Assembly (NCBI GenBank): GCA_902491345.1
Contig: CABUHI010000010.1
Coordinates: 1 to 64,000, forward strand
Reading direction: 5' to 3'
Length of the DNA stretch: 64,000 bases
Source of the DNA: an uncultured Collinsella sp.
GTDB taxonomy: Bacteria; Actinomycetota; Coriobacteriia; Coriobacteriales; Coriobacteriaceae
Shown here: positions 26,205 to 35,835 of the stretch, in pieces
Numbering within the stretch: position 1 is the first letter of the stretch
How the letters are laid out: each line of letters begins with the position of its first letter
Program-made: the position numbers and the translations under genes
Notes under the pieces: generated by a model
Told to the model about the DNA's origin: nothing
What the model saw: the letters and a program-made list of their open reading frames with translations, nothing else
Databases searched by the model: none

Positions 26205-27353
26205 GTGTCGGAAAATAGGGATTACTACGAGGTGCTTGGCGTCGACAAGGATGCCGACGCGCGGACGATCAAGCGTGCGTTTTTAAAGAAGGCCCGTACC
26301 GTACATCCGGATGTTTCGGACGACCCCGAGGCCGAGGCCAAGTTCAAGGAGCTCAACGAGGCCTATTCCGTTCTTTCCGATGAGCAGAAGCGTGCTAACT
26401 ACGACCGTTACGGCACCGCCGACGGCCCTGGTGGTTCGGGCTACGTCGATATCAACGATATTTTTGGTGGCATGGGCATGGACGACTTGTTCTCGTCGTT
26501 CTTTGGCGGCGGTGCCGGCGGTGGCGCCCGCAGCCGTCGTGAGCGTCGTCGCGGACGCGACATGGCCATCTCGCTTTCGGTTACGCTCGAGGAGGCGGCG
26601 CTCGGCTGCAAAAAGACGATCAGCTATGACCGCCTTGCCCCCTGTGACGACTGCAACGGCACCGGCAGGGCCGAGGGCGCGGCCGAAAAGCAGTGCAGCC
26701 GCTGTCACGGCACGGGCTACGTCACGACGGTTCAGCGTTCGTTTTTGGGCCAGGTTCAGTCTTCCTCGCCTTGCCCCGACTGCCAAGGCGAGGGCACGGT
26801 TATCGACCATCCCTGCGAGACCTGCGACGGTCAGGGCCGCACGCCTTCGCACGAAAAGATCGACATCGATATTCCCGCCGGCGTTTCGACCGGTCGCCAG
26901 CTGCGTGTGAGCGGCTTTGGCGAGGCCGGCCTTCGCGGCGAGCCTTCGGGCGACCTGATTGTCAACGTGCGCGTTGCCGACCATGAGCGCTTTAAGCGCA
27001 ACGGGGACGACCTGTACCTGGTGAGCGATATCTCGATTGCGCAGGCTGCGCTCGGCTGCGAGATCGAGGTCGAGGGCATTATGCCCGACGAGGTCGTTAA
27101 GGTGACGGTTCCCGCCGGCGCCCAGTACGGCGACACCGTGAGCGTCAATAATTACGGCATGCCGCGCATTGGCGGCGGCGGTTCGCGTGGCCGCCTGATC
27201 GTGCAACTGCGCGTGGTCGTTCCCACCAATCTTTCCAATAAGCAGCGCGAGCTGCTCCGTGCTTTTGCCGATGAGATGGGCGATGACGTCGCTTCCGGTA
27301 AGAAGTCGGTGACCGACCGTATCAAGAGTGCCCTCGACGATATCCTCGATTAA
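26205..27353 (+). CDS. dnaJ: Molecular chaperone DnaJ
   Basis: A 382-aa Hsp40 co-chaperone. It has a J domain with HPD at 34-36, a Gly-rich region, four zinc-binding repeats (CDDCNGTG, CSRCHGTG, CPDCQGEG, CETCDGQG, about 145-210), and both C-terminal substrate-binding domains. The start is GTG 26205 with GGAAGGA about 8 bases upstream; the upstream in-frame extension is not DnaJ-like. No hrcA or grpE is adjacent. Confidence 0.93.
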   Translation: MSENRDYYEVLGVDKDADARTIKRAFLKKARTVHPDVSDDPEAEAKFKELNEAYSVLSDEQKRANYDRYGTADGPGGSGYVDINDIFGGMGMDDLFSSFFGGGAGGGARSRRERRRGRDMAISLSVTLEEAALGCKKTISYDRLAPCDDCNGTGRAEGAAEKQCSRCHGTGYVTTVQRSFLGQVQSSSPCPDCQGEGTVIDHPCETCDGQGRTPSHEKIDIDIPAGVSTGRQLRVSGFGEAGLRGEPSGDLIVNVRVADHERFKRNGDDLYLVSDISIAQAALGCEIEVEGIMPDEVVKVTVPAGAQYGDTVSVNNYGMPRIGGGGSRGRLIVQLRVVVPTNLSNKQRELLRAFADEMGDDVASGKKSVTDRIKSALDDILD

Positions 27354-27362
27354 GGAGCCCGC

Positions 27363-28655
27363 GTGCTCGCACCCCATATTTCCGTCGTCAACCTCGGCTG
27401 CCGTGTCAACCGGGTTGAGTCTGACCGTATCACTGCCGATCTTATGCGCCTGGGCTTTGCTATTGTGGAGCCCCAGGATGCCGATTTGATCGTCATTAAC
27501 ACCTGTGCCGTTACGGGCGAGGCCGAGGCTAAGACCCGTAAGGCCGTCCGTCATGCGCTGGCCCATCCAAACGAGCCCTATGTGCTCGTAACCGGCTGCG
27601 TCGTCAACCTGCATCCTGAGGAGTTGCTGGAGCTTTCGGATCGCGTTATCGCCGAGCCGTCCAAGATCGATGTCGCCGATCGTGTCTGCGAGGTGCTGGG
27701 CGTTGAGTCCGATAGTGTTCCCGCCTGCAGCGATGGTGAGGTGGTCGATGCGCTCGGTCGCTCTCGCCTGGGCGTGAAGATTCAGGACGGCTGCAACCAT
27801 CGCTGCACCTATTGCATTGTGTGGAAGGCGCGCGGCCCCGAGCGCTCCGTGCCCGTCGAGTCCGTGCTCGAGCAAGTTCGCGAGGCCCAGGAGGCCGGCG
27901 TGCCCGAGGTGGTGCTGACCGGTGTGAACCTGGGTGCCTACGATGGCAAGAGCGCGACCGACGAGCACGTCGAAATCGATGAGCTGCTCGAGGCCATCAT
28001 GGAGCGCACGTCTATTCCGCATGTGCGCATTTCCTCGGTCGAGCCCATGGATATCTCCGAGCGCCTGCTTAAGGTTATGGCGCGCTACCCGCAGCGTATC
28101 GCCCCGTTTTTTCACCTGCCCGTGCAGTCCGGCTGCACGGCGACCCTGCATCGCATGGGCCGTCCCTATAGCGCCGAGGCCTTTGAGGACACGGTGCGTA
28201 TGATTCGCGCCAACTTGCCCCAGGCGTCCCTTTCGTGCGATGTCATCGTCGGTTTTCCTGGTGAGACGGACGAGGAGTTCGAGGAGTCGCTGGCGCTGTG
28301 CCGCCGTGTGGGTTTCTCGCGTATGCACGTGTTCCGCTACAGCAAGCGTCCCGGTACCCTTGCTGCCGACATGCCCGACCAGGTGCCACCCGAGGTTATG
28401 GCCGAGCGCAGCCGCCGTATGCGGGCCGCCGCACAGGAGCTCGCTATTGCCGACGCTCGTCGTCGCGTGGGCACGGTCGAGCGTGCCGTGCTCGAGTATG
28501 GTGACAACCTGACGCTCGGCTCGTTCCATCATGCCCGTCTTGACGATACCTGTGGACTTACAGCCCCGTGCCTGCTCGATGTTGCTATCATCGGAGTCGA
28601 TGATTCCGGCTTGGTCCATGCACGCAGGGAGGTTCATGGAAGCCTCGAAGATTAG
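27363..28655 (+). CDS. mtaB: tRNA t6A37 methylthiotransferase MtaB
   Basis: A 430-aa radical SAM methylthiotransferase that converts t6A to ms2t6A at tRNA position 37. The N-terminal UPF0004 domain has NLGCRVN, INTCAVTG and TGCVVN, which supply the second cluster's cysteines. The radical SAM CNHRCTYC lies near 145-152, and a C-terminal TRAM domain follows. NLGCRVNRVES separates it from MiaB (TFGCQMN) and RimO (LGCAKNE), both of which also occur in this window. GTG start, 9 bases after the dnaJ stop; the 3' end overlaps phoH by 20 bases. Confidence 0.92.
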   Translation: MLAPHISVVNLGCRVNRVESDRITADLMRLGFAIVEPQDADLIVINTCAVTGEAEAKTRKAVRHALAHPNEPYVLVTGCVVNLHPEELLELSDRVIAEPSKIDVADRVCEVLGVESDSVPACSDGEVVDALGRSRLGVKIQDGCNHRCTYCIVWKARGPERSVPVESVLEQVREAQEAGVPEVVLTGVNLGAYDGKSATDEHVEIDELLEAIMERTSIPHVRISSVEPMDISERLLKVMARYPQRIAPFFHLPVQSGCTATLHRMGRPYSAEAFEDTVRMIRANLPQASLSCDVIVGFPGETDEEFEESLALCRRVGFSRMHVFRYSKRPGTLAADMPDQVPPEVMAERSRRMRAAAQELAIADARRRVGTVERAVLEYGDNLTLGSFHHARLDDTCGLTAPCLLDVAIIGVDDSGLVHARREVHGSLED

Positions 28656-29622
28656 ACTTACCGTTCCCGAGGGAATTGATCCCTCGTGCGTTTTGGGCGC
28701 CGGCGACGGCGTCCTTCGCGCGCTCGAGAGCTTGGTTCGCGCTCACGTGGTCGCCCGTGGCGATAGCATCGCCGTGAGCGGCGACCCGGACGAGGTCGAA
28801 CTCGTGGCGCGCTTTTTCGAGCACGCTTTTCGCGAGGCGGCCGCCGGGCGCACGCTGTCTGCCGACGATGTCTCTCGCTGCCTGGCCGTCTTGCGCGACG
28901 GTGAGCACGAGGCTACGTCGCTTCGCGATGACGTGCTGCTTTCGTATCGCGGCCGCGTCATTCGCCCCAAGACGCTCGGGCAAAAGCGCTATGTGGATGC
29001 CATCCGCTCGCATACCATCACGTTTGGCTTGGGTCCTGCCGGTACCGGTAAGACCTATCTGGCTATGGCGCTCGCCGTTGCCGCGCTCAAGCGTCACGAG
29101 GTGGGCCGTCTGATCTTGACGCGTCCGGTTGTCGAGGCGGGGGAGAATCTGGGCTTTTTGCCCGGCACCCTCGAGGAAAAGATCGATCCCTACATGCGTC
29201 CGCTCTATGACGCCCTTTTTGACATGATGGATCGCGAGCGCACTGATGAGCTTATGGAGCGCGGCGTGATCGAGATTGCCCCGCTTGCCTACATGCGCGG
29301 CCGCACGCTGAGTGATGCCTTCGTGGTGCTCGACGAGGCGCAAAATACCACGCCCGAGCAGATGAAGATGTTCCTGACACGCCTTGGGTTCAACTCCAAG
29401 TTCGTGATTACCGGCGACCTGAGCCAGCGCGACCTGGTGGGTCGTCGTGGCGGTCTTGCCGACGTTGAGCAGATTTTGGGCCGTGTCGACGATGTCGCAT
29501 TTTCTCACCTCGAGCGTGCCGACGTGGTGCGCCATGCCCTGGTGGGTCGTATCGTCGAGGCATATGAAGCTTATGATGACGTGCGCGAGCAGCGCCCGCG
29601 CGACCGAAAGGAGTCCCGTTGA
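28636..29622 (+). CDS. phoH: PhoH-family ATPase
   Basis: A 328-aa cytoplasmic ATPase with Walker A GPAGTGKT (about 133-140) and Walker B VVLDEAQNTTPEQMKMFLTR. Bacterial PhoH/YbeZ proteins work with the RNase YbeY in rRNA and ribosome quality control, and ybeY is the next gene with overlapping codons. The start ATG 28636 has GGGAGG 6 bases upstream and lies inside the end of mtaB. The N-terminal region is likely RNA-binding (KH-like), by family. Confidence 0.92.
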   Translation: MEASKIRLTVPEGIDPSCVLGAGDGVLRALESLVRAHVVARGDSIAVSGDPDEVELVARFFEHAFREAAAGRTLSADDVSRCLAVLRDGEHEATSLRDDVLLSYRGRVIRPKTLGQKRYVDAIRSHTITFGLGPAGTGKTYLAMALAVAALKRHEVGRLILTRPVVEAGENLGFLPGTLEEKIDPYMRPLYDALFDMMDRERTDELMERGVIEIAPLAYMRGRTLSDAFVVLDEAQNTTPEQMKMFLTRLGFNSKFVITGDLSQRDLVGRRGGLADVEQILGRVDDVAFSHLERADVVRHALVGRIVEAYEAYDDVREQRPRDRKESR

Positions 29623-30128
29623 GTGTATTGATCAGCAACGATGCCGAGCTCGATACGCTGCTCGACGCGCAGGAGGTGGAGCACATCTGCGAGGTTGTGC
29701 TTGCCGCCGAGGGCGTTGAACGTGGAGTCGAGATTTCCCTTTCGTATGTCGACGAGGACGAGATGCACGAGCTCAACCACGAGTGGCGCGGTATCGACCG
29801 TACCACCGATGTTCTCTCTTTTGAATGCGACTCGGCCTTTGATGAGGATATTCCCGCCGACGAGACGCTCGAGCTCGGCGATATCATCTTGGCCCCGGAG
29901 GTCATTGCCCGTCAGGCCCCCGGCTTTGGCAATAGCCCTGCCGACGAGTGCCGCCTGATGCTCGTGCATGGCATGCTGCACCTGCTGGGGTATGACCATA
30001 TCGAGGACGACGAGGCCGAGGTCATGGAGGCCCGCGAGGACGCCATCTTGCGCGATCTGGCGCTCGAGCGCGGCGAGGACCCCAAGCTGGTCCACGTCGG
30101 CCCCATCACCAACCACGCCCACGACTAG
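29619..30128 (+). CDS. ybeY: rRNA maturation endoribonuclease YbeY
   Basis: A 169-aa metal-dependent RNase needed for 16S rRNA 3' processing and ribosome quality control. The zinc signature HGMLHLLGYDH is at 117-127, and TTDVLSF is present. It starts at TTG 29619, overlapping the phoH stop (TTGA), with AAAGGAG 5 bases upstream; no better start exists nearby. Confidence 0.93.
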   Translation: MSVLISNDAELDTLLDAQEVEHICEVVLAAEGVERGVEISLSYVDEDEMHELNHEWRGIDRTTDVLSFECDSAFDEDIPADETLELGDIILAPEVIARQAPGFGNSPADECRLMLVHGMLHLLGYDHIEDDEAEVMEAREDAILRDLALERGEDPKLVHVGPITNHAHD

Positions 30129-30137
30129 GAGCCGTCT

Positions 30138-30515
30138 ATGATTCCCGGATCGAACAAGGACCATCCGTCCTTCTTAAAGTCGTTCTCCTACGCCATGGAG
30201 GGCTTCGTCACCGCCGTCAAGACCGAGCGCAACATTAAGGTCATGCTCGTGGCGGGCGTGTGCACCGTCATTGCCGGCTGCATCGTGGGGCTCGACATTG
30301 CCGAGTGGGCCACGGTTATCATCTGCTGTGGCTTGGTGATTCACGGCGAGCTGTGCAACACAGCCATGGAGGCGATCGTCGACCTGGCGACCCAGGAGCT
30401 CCATCCGCTGGCAAAGCGTGCGAAGGATATCGCCGCCGCCTCCGTATACGTACTTTCCATCACCGCCGCGATTGTGGGATTGCTGGTATTTGCCCACGCG
30501 CTCGACTTTATTTAG
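30138..30515 (+). CDS. dgkA: Diacylglycerol/undecaprenol kinase (DgkA family)
   Basis: A 125-aa small membrane kinase with three hydrophobic helices. The conserved cytoplasmic/active-site block ELCNTAMEAIVDL and AKRAKDIAAASV is intact. In Gram-positives this family mainly phosphorylates undecaprenol to recycle the cell-wall lipid carrier, so undecaprenol kinase is more likely than diacylglycerol kinase. The ybeY-dgkA-era order is a common Gram-positive arrangement. Confidence 0.88.
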   Translation: MIPGSNKDHPSFLKSFSYAMEGFVTAVKTERNIKVMLVAGVCTVIAGCIVGLDIAEWATVIICCGLVIHGELCNTAMEAIVDLATQELHPLAKRAKDIAAASVYVLSITAAIVGLLVFAHALDFI

Positions 30516-30527
30516 AAAGGGATTTTC

Positions 30528-31604
30528 ATGTCCGACAATATGCAGCCTATCGATGAAACTCTGGACGACGAGTCCCTGGATGCGGTGGATGCCGAAGCGA
30601 ACGATGCCTATGAGGATGTCGAGGAGTTCGATCCGTTTGAGGGCATGAGCGACGAGGAACTCGACGCCCTGTGCGACGAGGGCGACAGCCTCGCGGGCTT
30701 TGGCGACGTTGAGCCTGGTTTCCGCAGCGGCTTCGTGGCGCTGGTCGGCCGCCCCAACGCCGGCAAGTCCACGCTGCTCAACGCCTGCTATGGCAAAAAG
30801 GTCGCCATCACCTCGCCGGTGGCCCAGACGACCCGCCGCCGCATGCGCGCCGTCGTCAACCGCCCCGGTTACCAGCTGGTCTTTGTCGATACCCCGGGTA
30901 TCCACAAGCCCAAGGACGGCCTGGGGTCCGAGCTCAACAAGAGCGCGTTGTTCGAACTGAACGATGTCGATGTCGTCGCGTTTTTGATTGATGCCACCAA
31001 GCCGATCGGCAGGGGAGACGCCTGGGTTGCCGAGCGCGTCAAAAACGCCCGTTCCAAGAAGGTCCTGGTGCTCACAAAGGCCGATGAGGCCGACCCCGCA
31101 CAGGTCATGGAGCAGCTTAAGACAGCCCACGAGCTCATGGAATATGACGATGAGATCGTGACGTCGTCGGTCAAGAACTTCAACGTCGATGCCTTCATTG
31201 AGACCGTTGCGCACTTTTTGCCCGAGGGTCCGCGTTGGTTCCCCGAGGACATGGGTACCGACGCTTCCGACGAGACGCTCGTTGCCGAGTTTGTGCGCGA
31301 GAAGGTCTTGCGCCGCACCCGTGATGAGATCCCGCACTCCGTGGGCGTCATCTGTGACGCCCTCGAGCAGACTAAGAAGGTCCTGCGCGTGCACGCCACG
31401 ATTTACGTCGAGCGCGAGGGGCAGAAGGGCATCATCATCGGCAAGGGCGGCGAAATGATTAAGCATATCGGCATCGATGCCCGTCGTGACCTTGAGCGTA
31501 TCTTTGGCACGCAGGTCTTTTTGGAGCTGGACGTGAAGGTCAAGGCCGGCTGGCGCGACGACGAGGCCCAGATTCGCCGCTTTGGCTACAACGCCGAGGA
31601 CTAA
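30528..31604 (+). CDS. era: GTPase Era with acidic N-terminal extension
   Basis: A 358-aa ribosome-assembly GTPase that binds the 3' end of 16S rRNA. G1 GRPNAGKST is at about 74-82, DTPGIHKP near 125, TKAD near 185, and the C-terminal KH domain has GIIIGKGGEMIKHIG. It is about 55-60 residues longer than usual: residues 1-65 are strongly acidic (many D/E) with no domain I recognise. The start at 30528 has GAAAGGG upstream, and the extension is in the same GC and codon style, so it looks genuine. Confidence 0.94.
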   Translation: MSDNMQPIDETLDDESLDAVDAEANDAYEDVEEFDPFEGMSDEELDALCDEGDSLAGFGDVEPGFRSGFVALVGRPNAGKSTLLNACYGKKVAITSPVAQTTRRRMRAVVNRPGYQLVFVDTPGIHKPKDGLGSELNKSALFELNDVDVVAFLIDATKPIGRGDAWVAERVKNARSKKVLVLTKADEADPAQVMEQLKTAHELMEYDDEIVTSSVKNFNVDAFIETVAHFLPEGPRWFPEDMGTDASDETLVAEFVREKVLRRTRDEIPHSVGVICDALEQTKKVLRVHATIYVEREGQKGIIIGKGGEMIKHIGIDARRDLERIFGTQVFLELDVKVKAGWRDDEAQIRRFGYNAED

Positions 31605-31619
31605 GGGCGCGCGGCGCGC

Positions 31620-32369
31620 ATGGCAGGCTCCCGGACATATCGCACGAAAGTGCTCGTCCTCGACAAGACGAAGCTCAAAGAGACGGACCTGATCCTTACG
31701 ATGCTTGACGAGCGGGGTCGGCAGGTTCGTGCCGTGGCGAAGGGCGCCCGCAAACCCGGTGGGCGCCTGGCCGCGCGCTGCGAGCTGTTCTGTACCGTCG
31801 ATATGCTGCTCGCGCATGGACGGTCGCTCGACGTGGTTTCCCAAGCCGAGCTTATGGAGGCGCCGCTCGGCGCTGCGCCCGATTACGAGACGACCTGCGC
31901 CGCAAGCGCGATCGCCGAGGTCGCGCGCGTGTGCTCGTTCGAGGACGCCGAGGACCCGTTTACCTTTGCCATAACGCAGCGAGCGCTTGCCCTGGTGGGC
32001 AGCGGGCTCGACACAGCGCATATGGATCTGCTCGTGGCGGCCTTTGTCTTTAAGCTGCTGTCGCACGTTGGCTACCGACCCGATTTTTCGGCCTGCGTGC
32101 TGTGCGGAGACCCCATGCTGTCGTATTTTTCGTCCCAGGCCGGCGGGCTCATGTGCGGCTCGTGCGCGTCGAGCGTTCCGGGTGCCGAGTTGGTGTCGAC
32201 CGGTGAGGTCGCATGGCTGCGCGCCCTCATGTCCATGACCTTCGATGCGCTCATGGCCGAGCGAATCGACCCGCATACGGCGGCATTCTTGCTCGGGCTT
32301 TCGCATGTTTGGGCCGCCACGCACACCGATCAGCGCCTCCGTGCGATGGAATTCATGTTGGGTCGGTGA
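31620..32369 (+). CDS. recO: DNA repair protein RecO
   Basis: A 249-aa recombination mediator that works with RecF/RecR to load RecA on gaps. N-terminal OB fold (RTKVLVLDKTKLKETDLILTMLDERG), then a helical domain with zinc-finger cysteines CVLC near 159-162 and CGSC near 178. era-recO adjacency is conserved in Gram-positives. ATG 31620 is 15 bases after era. Confidence 0.92.
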   Translation: MAGSRTYRTKVLVLDKTKLKETDLILTMLDERGRQVRAVAKGARKPGGRLAARCELFCTVDMLLAHGRSLDVVSQAELMEAPLGAAPDYETTCAASAIAEVARVCSFEDAEDPFTFAITQRALALVGSGLDTAHMDLLVAAFVFKLLSHVGYRPDFSACVLCGDPMLSYFSSQAGGLMCGSCASSVPGAELVSTGEVAWLRALMSMTFDALMAERIDPHTAAFLLGLSHVWAATHTDQRLRAMEFMLGR

Positions 32370-32507
32370 TGATGCGCAGGGGCGGGCTGCTTGTGGTAAC
32401 ATATCGGCCTGTTAGTACCTCGACCTTGGTTGCTCGCTCCACCGGCGGCTTCCCAGTCCGAGGCGAATCGAGTCGCCCGATGGCGACGCAAAACGAAAGG
32501 TGAAACA

Positions 32508-32786
32508 ATGACTGTTTCCAAAGAGCGCAAGGCGGAGCTGACTGCCCAGTTCGGTAACACCCCGGTCGACACCGGCAACCCCAAGGTTCAGGTCGCCATC
32601 CTGTCCGAGCGCATCAAGGAGCTGACCGAGCACATGAAGTCCCACCAGAAGGACTTCCACACCCGTCGTGGCCTGCTCATGCTCGTCGGTCGTCGTCGTC
32701 GTCTTCTCTCCTACATCAAGAAGAACGACATCGTCGAGTACCGTGAGCTCATCAAGGCTCTGGGCATTCGCGACAATATTCAGTAG
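32508..32786 (+). CDS. rpsO: 30S ribosomal protein S15
   Basis: A 92-aa primary 16S rRNA-binding protein. The core HMKSHQKDFHTRRGLLMLVGRR and the helix-rich fold are typical. The start ATG 32508 has AAAGGTG upstream; a longer in-frame reading from 32430 has no site and is not conserved-looking. About 140 bases of leader precede it, where S15 proteins often autoregulate, but I could not define a specific fold. It is followed by a terminator and then pnp, the common rpsO-pnp order. Confidence 0.96.
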   Translation: MTVSKERKAELTAQFGNTPVDTGNPKVQVAILSERIKELTEHMKSHQKDFHTRRGLLMLVGRRRRLLSYIKKNDIVEYRELIKALGIRDNIQ

Positions 32787-32802
32787 CGAACTTGTACATG
32801 CT

Positions 32803-32834
32803 AAGAGCGTCCTGCATGCGGGACGCTCTTTTTG
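32803..32834 (+). terminator. Terminator between rpsO and pnp
   Basis: A 14-bp stem with one wobble (32803-32816 with 32817-32830) and practically no separate loop beyond the CA/TG tip, followed by TTT. Confidence 0.85.
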
Positions 32835-32936
32835 TGTAAGGGCGTGAACAATCACGCTCTGAAGCGTGGCGGGGGCAGGGGGCCCGCGTCACATGAGAAG
32901 CCCGCAGGCAAGGGGCCTGTGGGGTAAAGGAGAACA
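32835..32936 (+). promoter_or_regulatory. pnp leader with hairpins
   Basis: The region between the rpsO terminator and pnp contains GCGTGA-ACAA-TCACGC (near 32844) and a 9-bp wobble-containing stem CCCGCAGGC/GCCTGTGGG just before the ribosome-binding site (AAAGGAG). In other bacteria pnp leaders are folded and autoregulated by RNase cleavage; whether that holds here is inference. Confidence 0.35.
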
Positions 32937-35183
<2,247 letters not shown>

Positions 35184-35206
35184 CAGCTACACATAAGCAG
35201 TTCAAC

Positions 35207-35237
35207 AAGGGCGACTCCGGACAGGGGTCGCCCTTTT
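35207..35237 (+). terminator. Terminator of pnp
   Basis: A 12-bp stem with one wobble (35207-35218 with 35224-35235), ending in CCCTTTT. Its 3' arm is also the beginning of the left arm of the large palindrome at 35231. Confidence 0.8.
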
Positions 35238-35376
35238 GCTATTCCCGGCGGGGTCCGCGGATAAAGTTTCCTGCTCTACAGTCCTGCTCGCGACGGAGGC
35301 CACATTAAGTGGCCTCCTGTTCGTGCGGAACTCGCGATAAACTTTATCCGCGGACCCCGCCGGGATAGCAAAAGGG
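35231..35376 (+). repeat. Long-arm palindromic element, family A, copy 1
   Basis: Outer arms 35231-35269 and 35339-35376 are complementary over 38 pairs with one bulged base. Inside, a 9-bp hairpin GGAGGCCAC-ATTAA-GTGGCCTCC (35295-35317) is flanked by conserved strands CTGCTCTACAGTCCTGC (from 35271) and GTGCGGAACTCGCGA (from 35323). Read in the opposite direction, the second copy at 35505 shares these strands. Confidence 0.85.
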
Positions 35377-35504
35377 CTGGTTGGTGCGGGTTTCGATTTT
35401 GTCAGACAGTCTATTCAGTTATCTGAATTCAGATCTTTAGATAAACGCATGTACGGCATTACCCCAGATAAAACCGACTAAAATAAACCTGTCCCTATTT
35501 GTCA

Positions 35505-35647
35505 GGTCTGGGGCCATCGGGGGCCGGGGCGGGGTAAGTTTGTCGCGAGTTCCGCACGCAAAGGAAAGCACATAATGTGCTTTCCGTCTTGCGCAGGACT
35601 GTAGAGCAGCAAACTTAACCCGGCCCGGCCCCCGATGGCCCCAGACC
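35505..35647 (-). repeat. Long-arm palindromic element, family A, copy 2
   Basis: Outer arms 35505-35541 and 35611-35647 pair at 35 of 37 positions. The inner hairpin GGAAAGCAC-ATAAT-GTGCTTTCC (35563-35585) has the same size as that of copy 1, but four of nine base pairs are changed with pairing kept. The flanking strands match copy 1 in inverted orientation (GTTCCGCAC near 35549, AGGACTGTAGAGCAG near 35595). Confidence 0.85.
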
Positions 35648-35835
35648 GGCGGGATGGACCAGTTCAGATGGGGCTTTGATGCATGGGTGGTCTGTTGTTG
35701 TGCAAATGGGTATCATACTGTGGTTATTGCATCGACTCTGCGATGCATTGTTGTACGTTCCCGGCGGTCGGTTTGCCAGAAGCGCCCCGTCGGTTGTTCC
35801 AGACCCGTTTTGAAGAAAGGAAACCACACTAACCT

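Larger units (their letters stand above)
35184..35835. other. 652-bp intergenic region between pnp and rnj
   Basis: No coding sequence is credible here. The region contains the pnp terminator, two opposite-facing copies of a long-arm palindromic element (35231-35376 and 35505-35647), a 128-bp AT-richer spacer with a TCTGAATTCAGA palindrome, and about 190 bp before rnj that must contain its promoter and the GAAAGGAAA ribosome-binding region. Confidence 0.6.

Noticed and set aside
26283..28637. A 784-codon open frame on the minus strand across dnaJ and mtaB
   Set aside because: It spans two well-supported genes on the opposite strand, has low-complexity composition and no plausible family.
30174..32402. 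A 742-codon minus-strand open frame across dgkA, era and recO
   Set aside because: Antisense shadow of three conserved genes; no ribosome-binding site or recognisable domain.
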